A DNA stretch of 64,000 nucleotides from assembly GCF_964355755.1 (NCBI RefSeq), contig NC_092672.1, positions 24,114,501 through 24,178,500 of the forward strand. The letters run 5' to 3'. Positions 43,795-53,427 of the stretch are shown here, in pieces. A model generated the notes under the pieces. It was not told the DNA's origin, did no database searches, and saw nothing but the letters and a program-made list of their open reading frames with translations. This DNA is from Antedon mediterranea. Lineage: Eukaryota > Echinodermata > Crinoidea > Comatulida > Antedonidae. Position numbers and translations under genes: made by a program. Positions within the stretch are counted from its first letter, which is position 1. The number at the start of each line of letters is the position of its first letter.

Positions 43795-44319
43795 ATGAAC
43801 ACCGTGCAAATAATAAGACTCGTTAAATCGGATCGGTTAACAAATCGATATTTTCGTGGAGTTTTTCCTTCCGATTTACTCCCCAATGGGGATAGAGGAT
43901 TTCCTCGGGCTTACATAGCAAACGTAGATACGAGTGATCAAAATGGATCGCATTGGGTAGCATTTTTTCTTAGAGATCGTAACTATGGAGAATTTTTTGA
44001 CTCGTTTGGGAATTCTCCTCAATATTATAGTAGATATTTTGTTGATTTTCTAAATTCATCCGTATCTTATTGGATGTATAACGACACAGTATTGCAAGCC
44101 CCTATGTCTACAGTTTGTGGTCAGTATTGTCTTTTCTATATTTCTCATAAATGTAGAGGTATTGATTCATCAACTATAATTAATATGTTTACGAAAGATA
44201 GACGTAGTAACGATTCTAATGTTAATCAATTTATAGAACGTCGATATAACGTTAATCTATCCGTATATGATAGCGAATATATCAAATTGCAGTTTGTTAA
44301 GATGCTATTGAATAATTAA
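43795..44319 (+). CDS. PRO: Adenain-like cysteine protease
   Basis: 174 residues. The C5-peptidase-type catalytic set is complete: His53 (GSHWVAFF), Asp69 (EFFDSFG), Gln110 and Cys112 (CGQYCLFY). It is expected to mature the capsid and core precursors, as adenovirus protease does. Last gene of the rightward block. An AATAAA signal lies just after the stop (about 44329). Confidence 0.93.
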   Translation: MNTVQIIRLVKSDRLTNRYFRGVFPSDLLPNGDRGFPRAYIANVDTSDQNGSHWVAFFLRDRNYGEFFDSFGNSPQYYSRYFVDFLNSSVSYWMYNDTVLQAPMSTVCGQYCLFYISHKCRGIDSSTIINMFTKDRRSNDSNVNQFIERRYNVNLSVYDSEYIKLQFVKMLLNN

Positions 44320-44490
44320 ATGTTTAAAAAATAAAGTGGTTTATTGATAATAAAAGACATAACAGAAAATACGTGAAAACGATAGTTTCTTTCTTTGAAA
44401 TCTTTCTTTATTTCATACAATCGAAAAAAAAAAAAACAAACAAAAAACAATTATGAATTAGGGTTAGAGGTTAGGGGTTAGAGTTAAGGG
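44320..44490. terminator. Convergent gene junction with telomere-like repeats
   Basis: The two gene blocks meet here. AATAAA about 10 nt after the protease stop could serve the plus strand, and TTTATT near 44339 and 44407 could serve the minus strand. 44459-44495 reads as degenerate TTAGGG units (TTAGGGTTAGAGGTTAGGGG and so on), directly abutting the stop codon of the minus-strand gene. Confidence 0.5.
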
Positions 44491-45330
44491 TTAGAATTTC
44501 AGCCATTTTGTTTTTTTAGGTTTAGATTTAATTGAAACCTTTTTCGGTTTTATTAGAATTTCCTCATCGTTATCTTTCCATTCGTAATCGCTAGCTTCCT
44601 CTTCACCGATGGATTCTAATCTCTTTTTTTTTCTTACGAAAGAAGAAGACGTTAATGAGTTAAGGGGAGACGTAGCTGACGAAGACGAGGGGATACTCCC
44701 ACCCGACTTTATACGTTGTAAGATCTTTCGTCTCGTAGGATTTCCAATTAAGCTTTCAGGTGTATTCAGTTTAGCTAAAACTGTTAAAAAGTCCTTCCAA
44801 CCGATAGGCTCGAATCCACGTCGTTCTTGAATAACATCTTTTACCAAATCGAGAAAATTACTTCCTTTAATTGCTTCTCCGTCGATGATGACTTCTCCGT
44901 ACTTTGTCCAATCAATTACCCCCATAGCTCGATAACGATCGAGTCGTTCCAAAAAAGTTTTTGTTTTCGATTTCAAAGTTACGGGCATACTCTGTAATAC
45001 TTCTTTATTCATTGTATCAGTGAGAAGTTTTTCAGATCCCACTGTAGCGTTTTCTTCGTAGTCTTGTTGCTTCTTTGCGAGTTCTCGTATATCGATATTC
45101 AAAGGAGGAGGATTGTTTACGGGCTTCTCTCTTCCTAGATATCGTTGAAGTACCTGATTGTACATTGTCATTTTATCGTGATCACTGATATCCTGTCTAT
45201 CGAGAATATTACGCATAGAATTATCCAAATTGTTTGTTATTGTTTCATGTTTTTCTTCATAACGATGACTGTGTAACATAGTATTTGCTAACTCCTGCGG
45301 TACTAAAACCATTTTCTTTGTGTGTTGCAT
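44491..45330 (-). CDS. Conserved-looking Polinton protein of unknown function
   Basis: 279 residues. Residues about 135-190 (IDWTKYGEVIIDGEAIKGSNFLDLV) and the following PIGWKDFLTVLAKLNTPESLIGNP segment resemble a recurrent region of uncharacterised invertebrate proteins that I associate with Polintons; this is recollection, not a search. The N-terminus is polar with MRNILDRQDISDHDKMTMYNQVLQRYL. The C-terminus is Ser-rich, then acidic, then ends in a Lys-rich tail. Its ATG overlaps the stop of the upstream gene by one base (TAATG), so coupled translation is possible. A virion or DNA-binding role is a guess. Confidence 0.7.
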   Translation of the reverse strand: MQHTKKMVLVPQELANTMLHSHRYEEKHETITNNLDNSMRNILDRQDISDHDKMTMYNQVLQRYLGREKPVNNPPPLNIDIRELAKKQQDYEENATVGSEKLLTDTMNKEVLQSMPVTLKSKTKTFLERLDRYRAMGVIDWTKYGEVIIDGEAIKGSNFLDLVKDVIQERRGFEPIGWKDFLTVLAKLNTPESLIGNPTRRKILQRIKSGGSIPSSSSATSPLNSLTSSSFVRKKKRLESIGEEEASDYEWKDNDEEILIKPKKVSIKSKPKKTKWLKF

Positions 45331-45656
45331 TATTTTAAAATCAGACTTCCTAACGTTTGTAAAATAGGTTTCAATATAAGACCAAGAAATCCGCCTTTCT
45401 GAACAAGAATGCGTTTTCTTTTGATAGCCGGAATAGTTTTATCAGCTAAGTCTCGCAAGTGTTTCCTGTACCTCGTCAACTTCTTTTTATGAGCACCGGA
45501 TACCGGTACTCGACCTTTTAACACGTTCATAGCGCACTCGCAGATGGTCGAAATGAGTTGATCATCGGCATTTTCTATTAACACCTTTCTCTGACGCGGA
45601 GTGCAATGAGCGAGAAAACGTATAGTTTCAGCGTTCTTCTTAATACGTTTTGACAT
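45330..45656 (-). CDS. Small basic Polinton protein with hydrophobic tail, unknown function
   Basis: 108 residues: helical basic body (PRQRKVLIENADDQLISTIC...NVLKGRVPVSGAHKKKLTRYRKHLRDLADK, shown in parts), then KRKRILVQKGG and a hydrophobic end FLGLILKPILQTLGSLILK. The last segment could be membrane-active or a packing helix. The type (NVLKG...RYRKHLRDLA...QKGGFL) recurs in uncharacterised proteins next to Polinton ATPases in my recollection. It lies 48 nt after the ATPase gene and overlaps the next gene by one base. Confidence 0.7.
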   Translation of the reverse strand: MSKRIKKNAETIRFLAHCTPRQRKVLIENADDQLISTICECAMNVLKGRVPVSGAHKKKLTRYRKHLRDLADKTIPAIKRKRILVQKGGFLGLILKPILQTLGSLILK

Positions 45657-45704
45657 GATGTTGATAGATGTGTAAATGATTTGATATCTCAGTTTTTCTA
45701 CGTT

Positions 45705-46340
45705 TTATACCTTCGGTACGTAGACAATTTGATTGTTTTTTGAAAAAATGTTGCTTCTAATACGCATTTCTTCCAATGTGTTTGATTTAAGATCAATAAG
45801 AAGATAGCCATACGGTTCGCGGGTTGCGTCTTCGAAAGCCTCCTGTAAAAATCTACCTTTACCAGGATACATCTGTTTCGATAAGTTCATGATTTGTGAT
45901 TTATCTCGAGGATTTTTGAACAGAACAATGTAATGAGCATTTAGAGTAATTGTGCGAATTTCTTTAGATCCGTAGAAGAAATTTTGCATGATGAAAATAA
46001 CGGAGATATTTCTATGATGTGAACCTTTTGTGAAGATGTTAACGACTCGTTTATCGCTACTGCATTCTGTCATTAAATCATCGATGATAACCAAATGATT
46101 TTTTCTCGAATCGTACGATTCTATAGAATCCATAGGAATACCGTCAACAAACTTTATATTTCGAATAGTTTTACTCAATTCACTAAACAAGGATTGGTAT
46201 TCACCGTAACACCATGTGATATCGTCAAAAGGTTTATCAAAATATTCATTTTCCAACAATTTTCTGACAAACACTGATTTTCCGGATGAAGTTGGTCCAC
46301 TGATTACAGCGGTGAAAGGTGTTACCAGTTTGCAAGTCAT
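45705..46340 (-). CDS. ATP: FtsK/HerA-type genome packaging ATPase
   Basis: 211 residues. Walker A is GPTSSGKS (15-22), Walker B HLVIIDD (83-88), and the FTKGSHHRNISVIFIMQN segment after it is the conserved sensor/arginine region of poxvirus A32-like and Polinton ATPases. The C-terminal part (FKNPRDKSQIMNLSKQMYPG) is also typical. It is expected to pump the genome into capsids. First gene of a three-gene leftward cluster; upstream lies the microsatellite-rich gap before polymerase. Confidence 0.94.
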   Translation of the reverse strand: MTCKLVTPFTAVISGPTSSGKSVFVRKLLENEYFDKPFDDITWCYGEYQSLFSELSKTIRNIKFVDGIPMDSIESYDSRKNHLVIIDDLMTECSSDKRVVNIFTKGSHHRNISVIFIMQNFFYGSKEIRTITLNAHYIVLFKNPRDKSQIMNLSKQMYPGKGRFLQEAFEDATREPYGYLLIDLKSNTLEEMRIRSNIFSKNNQIVYVPKV

Positions 46341-46411
46341 TTTCGTATTACGTCTTTTCAGTCGTTATCTTCGTTTATATAGTGTAATTAAAGCGTAACA
46401 TTCACACGTAA

Positions 46412-46445
<34 letters not shown>

Positions 46446-46473
46446 GCACACAAAACAGAACAAGAAAGAACTT

Positions 46474-46518
<45 letters not shown>

Positions 46519-47065
46519 AAAAAAAAAACAAACAAAACAAAAAACTTAAGTTTTCTATTTTATTTATTAACATTAAAATCAAAATGATAAATAGTTACCA
46601 GTACAATGAGTATATAATAGTATTTGTATCAAGAAATGTAAGATATGAAAATTATCAACTAACAAATGAAAAATATTTTGTTAACAATAACTAAAAACAA
46701 CAACTGTAAAATCAGAAAGTTACATTTAAACTAATTAAGCTACTGACAGATATTTACTAATTACTTACAAAATTTAAATTGACCAAAATCACAGTTTACC
46801 ATACATAACCGTACGACACAGTAATAAAATTTATCATCAAAATCAAAATGGTGAATAGTTACCAGTACATTGAGTATATACCGTAATAGTATTTGTATCA
46901 AGAAATGTAAGATATGGAAATTAACAACTAACAAATGAAAAAATATTTTGTTAACAATAACTAAAAACAACAACTGAAAATCAGAAAGTTACATTTTAAC
47001 TAATTAAGCTACTGAAAGATATTTATTAATTACTTACAAAAATTTAAATTGAACAGAATCACAGT
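46341..47065. repeat. Microsatellites and a 270 bp duplication between ATPase and polymerase genes
   Basis: It contains (CA)n at 46413-46443, a 43-base A tract at 46475-46517 with an interrupted extension, then an about 270 bp segment (about 46556-46825) that repeats as about 46826-47095. The second copy reaches into the polymerase gene, so the first copy carries a spare version of the last codons. This gap must also hold the ATPase promoter. Confidence 0.75.
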
Positions 47066-50000
47066 TTACCATACATAACCGTACGGCACAGTATTAAAAT
47101 TGTTTACTATGATACGTTTATCGTATACAATACGATAATCTTTTGTGGATGCCTCATTAATAATTTTACGTGTTTTCGGTTTTCGAGTAATACGGTTCTT
47201 ATCTATTGTTCTAATTACTTGTGGACCAATACCTTTTACCATGTTTGAAACAGTTTCGAAATTAATTAATTTAGAATTTGTATAATTTAAAGTTAAACCT
47301 TTAACCTTGCAAACTGTTTTGTCTGAATTTAGTTTGTACGCATAATTTTTGGGGCCTCCCGAAACGAAGCACGAAATGAACTCCCCATCTTTTGGATCGA
47401 TCTCGGATGTTAACTGACCGAGATAGTCACCAAGAGGAGGGTTCCATTCTCCAGGTTTTGTTACATAAACGACACTGTCAGTATCGTAATACAAGACACG
47501 TTCTTGCAACGATTCTAATAGTTCGTATAATTTAAGTCTAGCTGAAGCAGTAGTAAAGGCGGCGATGACAACGTTCGTTTTCTTACTTACTTTTATGAAT
47601 TGTTCATCGTTTTCGAATTTTACTTCAGCCAAATTTTCGTTAATGAAGTTAATGTCATTAACGATTACCTGTGGATTGGATAGTAAATCATATGCTTCGC
47701 TCGGTTCTGTGATGAATTTTGTTTGAGAAACTTTCTCTTTTTGACCGAATTTACCCCAAAAACTGTTTAACATTAGTTTGGCTAGAGAACGTAAACCGGG
47801 GTTGTGTTTTATATTTTCTTTATCGAGAAGAATACCTTCTACGCTAGAGTAATCGTCAATGTATTTTTGTTTATCTTCCTGAGTCTTACACCACTCAGGC
47901 CAACCTGATGCTTCCTGTTTAAGTTTGAGAAATGTGTTGATGTATTCGGAAAATAATCCCGACGAATTTGAATCACGATCAAAACTACTTTTTTCAGTGA
48001 AATGCCAAGCAACGTGTACTTTAGAAATTTTGTAGCCAACTTTTACGGCTTTGGATACTTCTGTGGTTATCCACGTACCCGTGAATTGTCTGTCAGCACT
48101 TATGTGTTCGCACGGTGTTTGTTGAAGTGAATCCGCGCATGTTTTACATAAAGGAAATAACAATTTACCGTTTGATCGGTACGGAAGAACGGGGTGATAT
48201 AGATTTTTAGGTGCCTCAATTGTGCATTTAACTACACCAAAATAGTCATCGATGTTTTCAGATAGGTTATTCGTAGCCATTATTTCTGGATGACCAACAG
48301 GGTATTCACAGTACTTATTCACGTATGGGTATAAAGAAGTGAAGTCAACGTAATGAATTTCCTCGTCTTCTTTGGTTTCGTGATACAATCGAGAGGCATT
48401 AGTTCGACCGCCAAAGAAAGCCTCCCTAGGATTAAGTTTTTCGTGAATGTAAGGTACGTTGAAAATCTGGGTTTTCTCCGCGAGAGGTAAGGAGTCTTTT
48501 AGAATTTTCCAATCGTGTTCCCAAATTTCAACGTACTCGAACTGAGGGAATTGATTTGTAAGAAAAGAAATTTTTTTTTTAGTTTTCATATAACTTTCGA
48601 TCATGGGTTCCCGTGTAATAGGGTTGACTGAATCCTGTCTGTAACAGGTAGGACATCCATGAAAAAGACACCCTTGGAATTCAAAAATAATTTTGTTTTC
48701 GATGTTCACACCGTCTACGTAGTACCTACCAAAGAACTTTTCACCTCCGTTTCTAGCGTGATTTATATGAATACCTCTTTTATACGCTTCATATGATAAC
48801 CATTCAATACTTGCTAATGAGTGATTTATGGTCGTCTGGTAATTAGATGGGGGAAATAAGGCTATTGTAGACGGTTTAAGAAAATTTCGAGAAAATACGT
48901 AATTGCACGCGGACGCAATGGTCATGAGATTATTGGAAAAAGGATCAACACCGGCGAGTTTTGGGTCGGTTGTTGATGTCACGCTTATAAATAGATGTCT
49001 AAATGTTAAGCAGCAACGACGAAGAATGTCAACATCGCTGACGCAGTAATCAACAAGTTCTTTTTTCATATCAAACTGTACATTGTTTTTAACTTTCTCG
49101 TTATACCATTTAAAAAATGCGTCCCTAGCCGAAGGAGACATTTTCTCCGGTATGTAAAAAGAACAATCAGGGTAGGGGCCTACGTAATTTTGGTTAGAAG
49201 GAGTATTAAACAAATGCGGGAAGTATCCTTTCTTTAATTCATTAACACCGAAAGTCTTTGGTAATTTAGTGAGAGGCATAGGTAAAAATGAAAGGGAATC
49301 GATGAAACGTGTTCTTGTTTCCTTAACGCGAATGGAGATAGCTTTACCTCCTCTACAGACAACATCGGGGAGAATACCTTTTTTGTGTAAATATTGAAAA
49401 ATGAAATAACAATCATATCCCTGGAAGTTATGTGCAATACATGTAACATTTTCTTTGTACTCATAATGTTTAAAAATATAATCGCAGAAATCATTGCAGG
49501 CATTTTCACCGTAAAAAGTAAGCGTTTTTTCACCGCAAATTTCGCATTCATTGGAATCGATATCATTATTAATACATTTCAGACAAGTTTTTTGAAGTAC
49601 GCAGAGATTAGGTTTATGCTCACCAGTTTCCTGTGTGCACTCAAAGTCAAAAAAGAAATACTTGGCTATTGAATTTTTCATTTGATTTTCGTTTTGTGAA
49701 TTTTTATCGCCAGTTTTTTTTTTGTTTTCAACGATTTTCTGCATGTAGCATTTGTGATCATAAGATGCTAAAATATTGCATACCCGACAAAAGTATTGTT
49801 CGCATTTGTGATTATTTTTCATCACTCGATTGCAGGTCTTGCAGGTTTTAATTTTGTTACACGTTGATGTTTCGCCTTTAATATGAAAATCGAAACAACT
49901 TGCGTTTTTAAAAGACCTATTGCAATCACTGCAGTCAACAGAAACCTCAGTTTCCTTTGCCGGTAAGCATTCATTAGACTTACAGAGTTTACACGTATAT

Positions 50001-51700
50001 TTACAAGTATGAGCTTTGTTTACGTTATATCCGGTGAAACATTTGGTACAGAAAAATTTGAATTCAAAAAATACATTAATTTTACAGATTAAATCAAAGT
50101 GAGAATCGTGATGATACAGATAAATTTGTTTTTGTTTAAATTCACCGCTAAAAATTACAGAATGTAAGTTATCTTTTGATATTACTATAATTTGGTAATT
50201 TGGTAGAACGGCTTGAAACTTTTTCAACTCATCGATACCACAAATACCTGCATTAACACCGGCATTTGTTAACAAACAATTAGCAGCTCTAAGTTGTTGG
50301 TCACGACCGCGCCTAATGTTATCCCATCTGGACTTATTACTGACGCGGTCTTCGATAGATGAAATACCCGTAACAATGGCCTTAGAACAGCACATGTTCT
50401 CATTGTCATCACTAACAATTCTAATTAGGCAACGTGACTTGTTGAACTCTTTATCGATACCCTTTCTAACAAAGGTACCGCCTATAGGCATTCTCATACG
50501 GATTACGTTAAATTTCAACTTATCGTTTACAAAAACATCCGATTTCGATTGTAAAACTTTTAAAATAGCATTAAAAATTACATCGGCCGTAAGATGCTCC
50601 CTACGGCAAAAAGGAATTGAAATTGGTAAATCCAAACCTTCGGCTTGAATGACTATTCTTAGATAATCGTTATCGTTTACATCTTCGCAAAGATTAGAAA
50701 TAATGTGATTAAAAATACGGTAAAATGTAGGAAGAATATCTAAAATACGTACATTATCTAAATTTCTAAAACTAACGCTGTAATCATTAATAACAGCATT
50801 AAACCTCTCATTAAAACGATCGGTCAATCTGACAATATTACACAACTCGTTAATAGGTACCTCTTCCGCTGTTGCTTCTTCTTCTTCTTCTTCTTCTTCT
50901 TCTTCTTGCTCATCATCAGAGGAAGAAAGAACATCTTTTTCCTCATCATTCATTCGTTTTCTTTTCTTATTGTTTCCACCAACTTGAAGAATGTTATTCA
51001 AATTATGAGCAGCTTCCATAGCATCGGCAAATGCTATCTCCAATGGATCAATAATGTCTGTCTCAAAGGAAACATCATGATTTTCGATATCATCTAGATT
51101 AATTGATGAGTTCAAAAGATGTTCCAAAACATCAACATCGGGTAAATCTTCTTCGTCTATCTCCAAATCCACAGCAATATTGGAAGGATTCAGATTAAGA
51201 ATAGCCTGAATCGCTTCCTCACAAGCCGCAATTCTTGCTTGAGAATTATGACGGGTAACAGAAACATCTTCTTCTTCTTCTTCTTTGGTCAAATCCACAG
51301 CAATATTGGACGGATTCAGATTAAGAATAGCCTGAATCGCTTCCTCACAAGCCGCAATTCTTGCTTGAGAATTATGACGGGTAACAGAAACATCTTCTTC
51401 TTCTTCTTCTTTGGTCAAATCCACAGCAATATTGGACGGATTCAGATTAAGAATAGCCTGAATCGCTTCCTCACACGCCTCAATTCTTGCTTGAGAATTA
51501 TGACGGGTAACAGAAACATCATCATCTACAGCTACATCTACATTCGGCATACCAATTAGATTTGAATGTGTAACGTCGTTAATATTAAAATTCTCAATCA
51601 GCATATCGTTCTCAGCAACATCCAAAGTATCCATCACCTCCTCGTCTAGGCTTTCCAACAAATCTCGTAGTTGAGAAGAAGAAATATCAGAATTAGCCAT
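47066..51700 (-). CDS. POLB: Protein-primed family B DNA polymerase
   Basis: 1544 residues. The N-terminus is acidic with three 42-residue tandem repeats (61-179) and a Glu tract. A Cys/His-rich segment (about 550-652, several CxxC pairs) precedes the exonuclease: ExoI Asp685/Glu687 (FFDFEC), ExoII HNFQGYDCYF and ExoIII YCVSDVD. Polymerase motifs: A, DFTSLYP with Asp1119; B, KLMLNSFWGKFG near 1310; C, YYDTDS with Asp1406/Asp1408. All catalytic residues are present. It copies the element from its termini using a protein primer; the primer may be in the long N-terminal part, but I cannot point to a priming residue. Normal Polinton size class, no frameshift. Transcribed inward from the right TIR. 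Confidence 0.96.
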   Translation of the reverse strand: MANSDISSSQLRDLLESLDEEVMDTLDVAENDMLIENFNINDVTHSNLIGMPNVDVAVDDDVSVTRHNSQARIEACEEAIQAILNLNPSNIAVDLTKEEEEEDVSVTRHNSQARIAACEEAIQAILNLNPSNIAVDLTKEEEEEDVSVTRHNSQARIAACEEAIQAILNLNPSNIAVDLEIDEEDLPDVDVLEHLLNSSINLDDIENHDVSFETDIIDPLEIAFADAMEAAHNLNNILQVGGNNKKRKRMNDEEKDVLSSSDDEQEEEEEEEEEEATAEEVPINELCNIVRLTDRFNERFNAVINDYSVSFRNLDNVRILDILPTFYRIFNHIISNLCEDVNDNDYLRIVIQAEGLDLPISIPFCRREHLTADVIFNAILKVLQSKSDVFVNDKLKFNVIRMRMPIGGTFVRKGIDKEFNKSRCLIRIVSDDNENMCCSKAIVTGISSIEDRVSNKSRWDNIRRGRDQQLRAANCLLTNAGVNAGICGIDELKKFQAVLPNYQIIVISKDNLHSVIFSGEFKQKQIYLYHHDSHFDLICKINVFFEFKFFCTKCFTGYNVNKAHTCKYTCKLCKSNECLPAKETEVSVDCSDCNRSFKNASCFDFHIKGETSTCNKIKTCKTCNRVMKNNHKCEQYFCRVCNILASYDHKCYMQKIVENKKKTGDKNSQNENQMKNSIAKYFFFDFECTQETGEHKPNLCVLQKTCLKCINNDIDSNECEICGEKTLTFYGENACNDFCDYIFKHYEYKENVTCIAHNFQGYDCYFIFQYLHKKGILPDVVCRGGKAISIRVKETRTRFIDSLSFLPMPLTKLPKTFGVNELKKGYFPHLFNTPSNQNYVGPYPDCSFYIPEKMSPSARDAFFKWYNEKVKNNVQFDMKKELVDYCVSDVDILRRCCLTFRHLFISVTSTTDPKLAGVDPFSNNLMTIASACNYVFSRNFLKPSTIALFPPSNYQTTINHSLASIEWLSYEAYKRGIHINHARNGGEKFFGRYYVDGVNIENKIIFEFQGCLFHGCPTCYRQDSVNPITREPMIESYMKTKKKISFLTNQFPQFEYVEIWEHDWKILKDSLPLAEKTQIFNVPYIHEKLNPREAFFGGRTNASRLYHETKEDEEIHYVDFTSLYPYVNKYCEYPVGHPEIMATNNLSENIDDYFGVVKCTIEAPKNLYHPVLPYRSNGKLLFPLCKTCADSLQQTPCEHISADRQFTGTWITTEVSKAVKVGYKISKVHVAWHFTEKSSFDRDSNSSGLFSEYINTFLKLKQEASGWPEWCKTQEDKQKYIDDYSSVEGILLDKENIKHNPGLRSLAKLMLNSFWGKFGQKEKVSQTKFITEPSEAYDLLSNPQVIVNDINFINENLAEVKFENDEQFIKVSKKTNVVIAAFTTASARLKLYELLESLQERVLYYDTDSVVYVTKPGEWNPPLGDYLGQLTSEIDPKDGEFISCFVSGGPKNYAYKLNSDKTVCKVKGLTLNYTNSKLINFETVSNMVKGIGPQVIRTIDKNRITRKPKTRKIINEASTKDYRIVYDKRIIVNNFNTVPYGYVW
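51164..51520 (-). repeat. Three in-frame 126 bp repeats in the polymerase gene
   Basis: Near-identical copies at 51395-51520, 51269-51394 and 51164-51268 (last one shortened) encode DVSVTRHNSQARIAACEEAI followed by QAILNLNPSNIAVDL and, in the first two, TKEEEEE. The copies differ at few bases, so the expansion is recent. Confidence 0.9.
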
Positions 51701-52298
51701 TTCGTTAATTATATCAGTAATAATACTATAACGATGAGAAATAAAGTTCGGTAAATAACCTTTTTCAAATTATCTATGTAGATACTGAAAGAGAATGAAT
51801 AACAAACAATTCGTTACACTTATATATTGAAGGAATACCCTTAAAAAATAATGCGGTTATGTAACTAAACGAAAAAAAAACAAAAGGATAAAAAACTAAT
51901 AAAATAATTAAATAACTTTTAATATCTTTGAATATCTCAACAAGGACAACGAATTCTAATTTCATTAGCATTATGCTTATAAGGAATCTTATTGGTTCAT
52001 TGCCGGATGACGTCACATACCCGCTAAAATCACAGAATTACAAAAAACGATCTGTCCACGCCTCACATGTAAACTAATTCCATGGAAAGACAGCGAATTG
52101 ATGTTATGATTCCTTATACAAGCATAAAAAACAGTAATCAAAGCTGATTAAACTTGTGGATTTTATTCATTAAACTGTACATCAGACTTCTCAATGAAGG
52201 TAAGCACATTGTCTTTAATATTTAAATGTAAATATTTATTTAAACATTATGTAATACATGTATTACGTTTAAAAATTATACGTAAAACTATCACTCAT
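51701..52298 (-). promoter_or_regulatory. Right-end intergenic region of the Polinton
   Basis: It separates the polymerase start from the right TIR and should include its promoter. It is AT-rich with a few GC words (GCCGGATGACGTCACATACC near 52003, including a TGACGTCA palindrome). A hydrophobic 80-codon frame on the minus strand (51774-52016) has no recognisable family and is not called. Confidence 0.35.
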
Positions 52299-52693
52299 TT
52301 ACTAATTATTCATTAAAACACCCCTCATATTAATAAAAATATATTAAAATTCATGAATATTAAAACATCTCATTACTTATACATTGGACTGAGATCGCTA
52401 AACAAATTAATTAATTCAATTATTCATAAATAATACCCTTTAAAATATTAATATTCATAAAAACTACTCTTCATAATTAATTCATTTATTCATTTATTCA
52501 TAATAATACCTTTTAAAATATTAATTATTCTTAAAAACTACCCCCTCATAATTAATTAATTTATTAATTTATTAATAAATAATACCCTTTAAAATATTAA
52601 TTATTCATAAATACTACACTCATAATTAATATATTAATATTCATTAATTAATTTATGAATTATTCATTGGACTGTACGGGATATTATACTACT
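52299..52693 (-). repeat. Polinton right terminal inverted repeat
   Basis: Inverse of 38069-38463, ending GGGATATTATACTACT. The outermost 130 bp or so are almost identical between the two ends. The inner sub-repeats differ by small indels and substitutions. Confidence 0.9.
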
Positions 52694-53427
52694 TTTATTA
52701 TTTTTTCTATTTGTATGTTTTAAAGCATACATGCCATTTCTTAAATAAACATTGTTTTTGTTTGGTAATTAAAACTCATTTGTCGATTATTACCACATAA
52801 TAATACAATCTCCAAATTAAAATTGTACTGCTCTTCAATTATAAGTTTTAAATTTCCTGCTTGTACAATTCATTTCCTTTTTGTTTTTAAAAGTTAAAAT
52901 GTATTTTTTATTATTTTTTCTATTTGTATGTTTTAAAGCATACATGCCATTTCTTAAATAAACATTGTTTTTGTTTGGTAATTAAAACTCATTTGTCGAT
53001 TATTACACATAATAATACAATCTCCAAATTAAAATTGTACTGCTTTTCAATTATAAGTTTTAAATTTCCTGCTTGTACAATCCATTTCCTTTTTGTTTTT
53101 AAAAGTTAAAATGTATTTTTTTTATTATTTTTTCTATTTGTATGTTTTAAAGCATACATGCCATTTCTTAAATAAACATTGTTTTTGTTTGGTAATTAAA
53201 ACTCATTTGTCGATTATTACACATAATAATACAATCTCCAAATTAAAATTGTACTGCTTTTGAATTTGCTATTTGTACAATTCGTTTCCTTTTTGTTTTT
53301 ACAAGTTTAAATGTATTTTTTTTTTGTATTCTTTTCTATTTGTATGTTTTAATGCATACATGCCATTTCTTAAATAAACATTGTTTTTGTTTGGTAATTT
53401 ACTTAAAACTCTTTGTCGATTATTGTG
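52694..53427 (+). repeat. About 212 bp tandem repeat array, right part
   Basis: Units with the AATCTCC landmark lie at 52807, 53019 and 53233 (spacings 212 and 214), followed by a partial unit. The first six bases, TTTATT, are the Polinton's right target duplication. Together with the left part the original array had about five units in one orientation. Short frames in each unit are repeat artefacts. Confidence 0.88.

Larger units (their letters stand above)
38069..52693. mobile_element. Complete Polinton/Maverick (virus-like DNA transposon), 14,625 bp
   Basis: It begins with AG and ends with CT inside terminal inverted repeats of about 395 bp, and is flanked by TTTATT on both sides. Removing the element and one TTTATT restores exactly the sequence of a neighbouring 212 bp satellite unit, so the insertion site is proven internally. 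Integrase, protein-primed DNA polymerase B, packaging ATPase, adenain-like protease and both jelly-roll capsid proteins are all open. Gene order is convergent: capsid/integrase block on the plus strand, polymerase/ATPase block on the minus strand. It could be a transposon or an integrated adintovirus-like virus. Confidence 0.97.

Noticed and set aside
51774-52016. Hydrophobic 80-codon minus-strand frame near the Polinton right end
   Set aside because: AT-rich non-coding sequence easily gives hydrophobic frames. No family was recognised and it lies where the polymerase promoter is expected. Conservation in related elements would change this.
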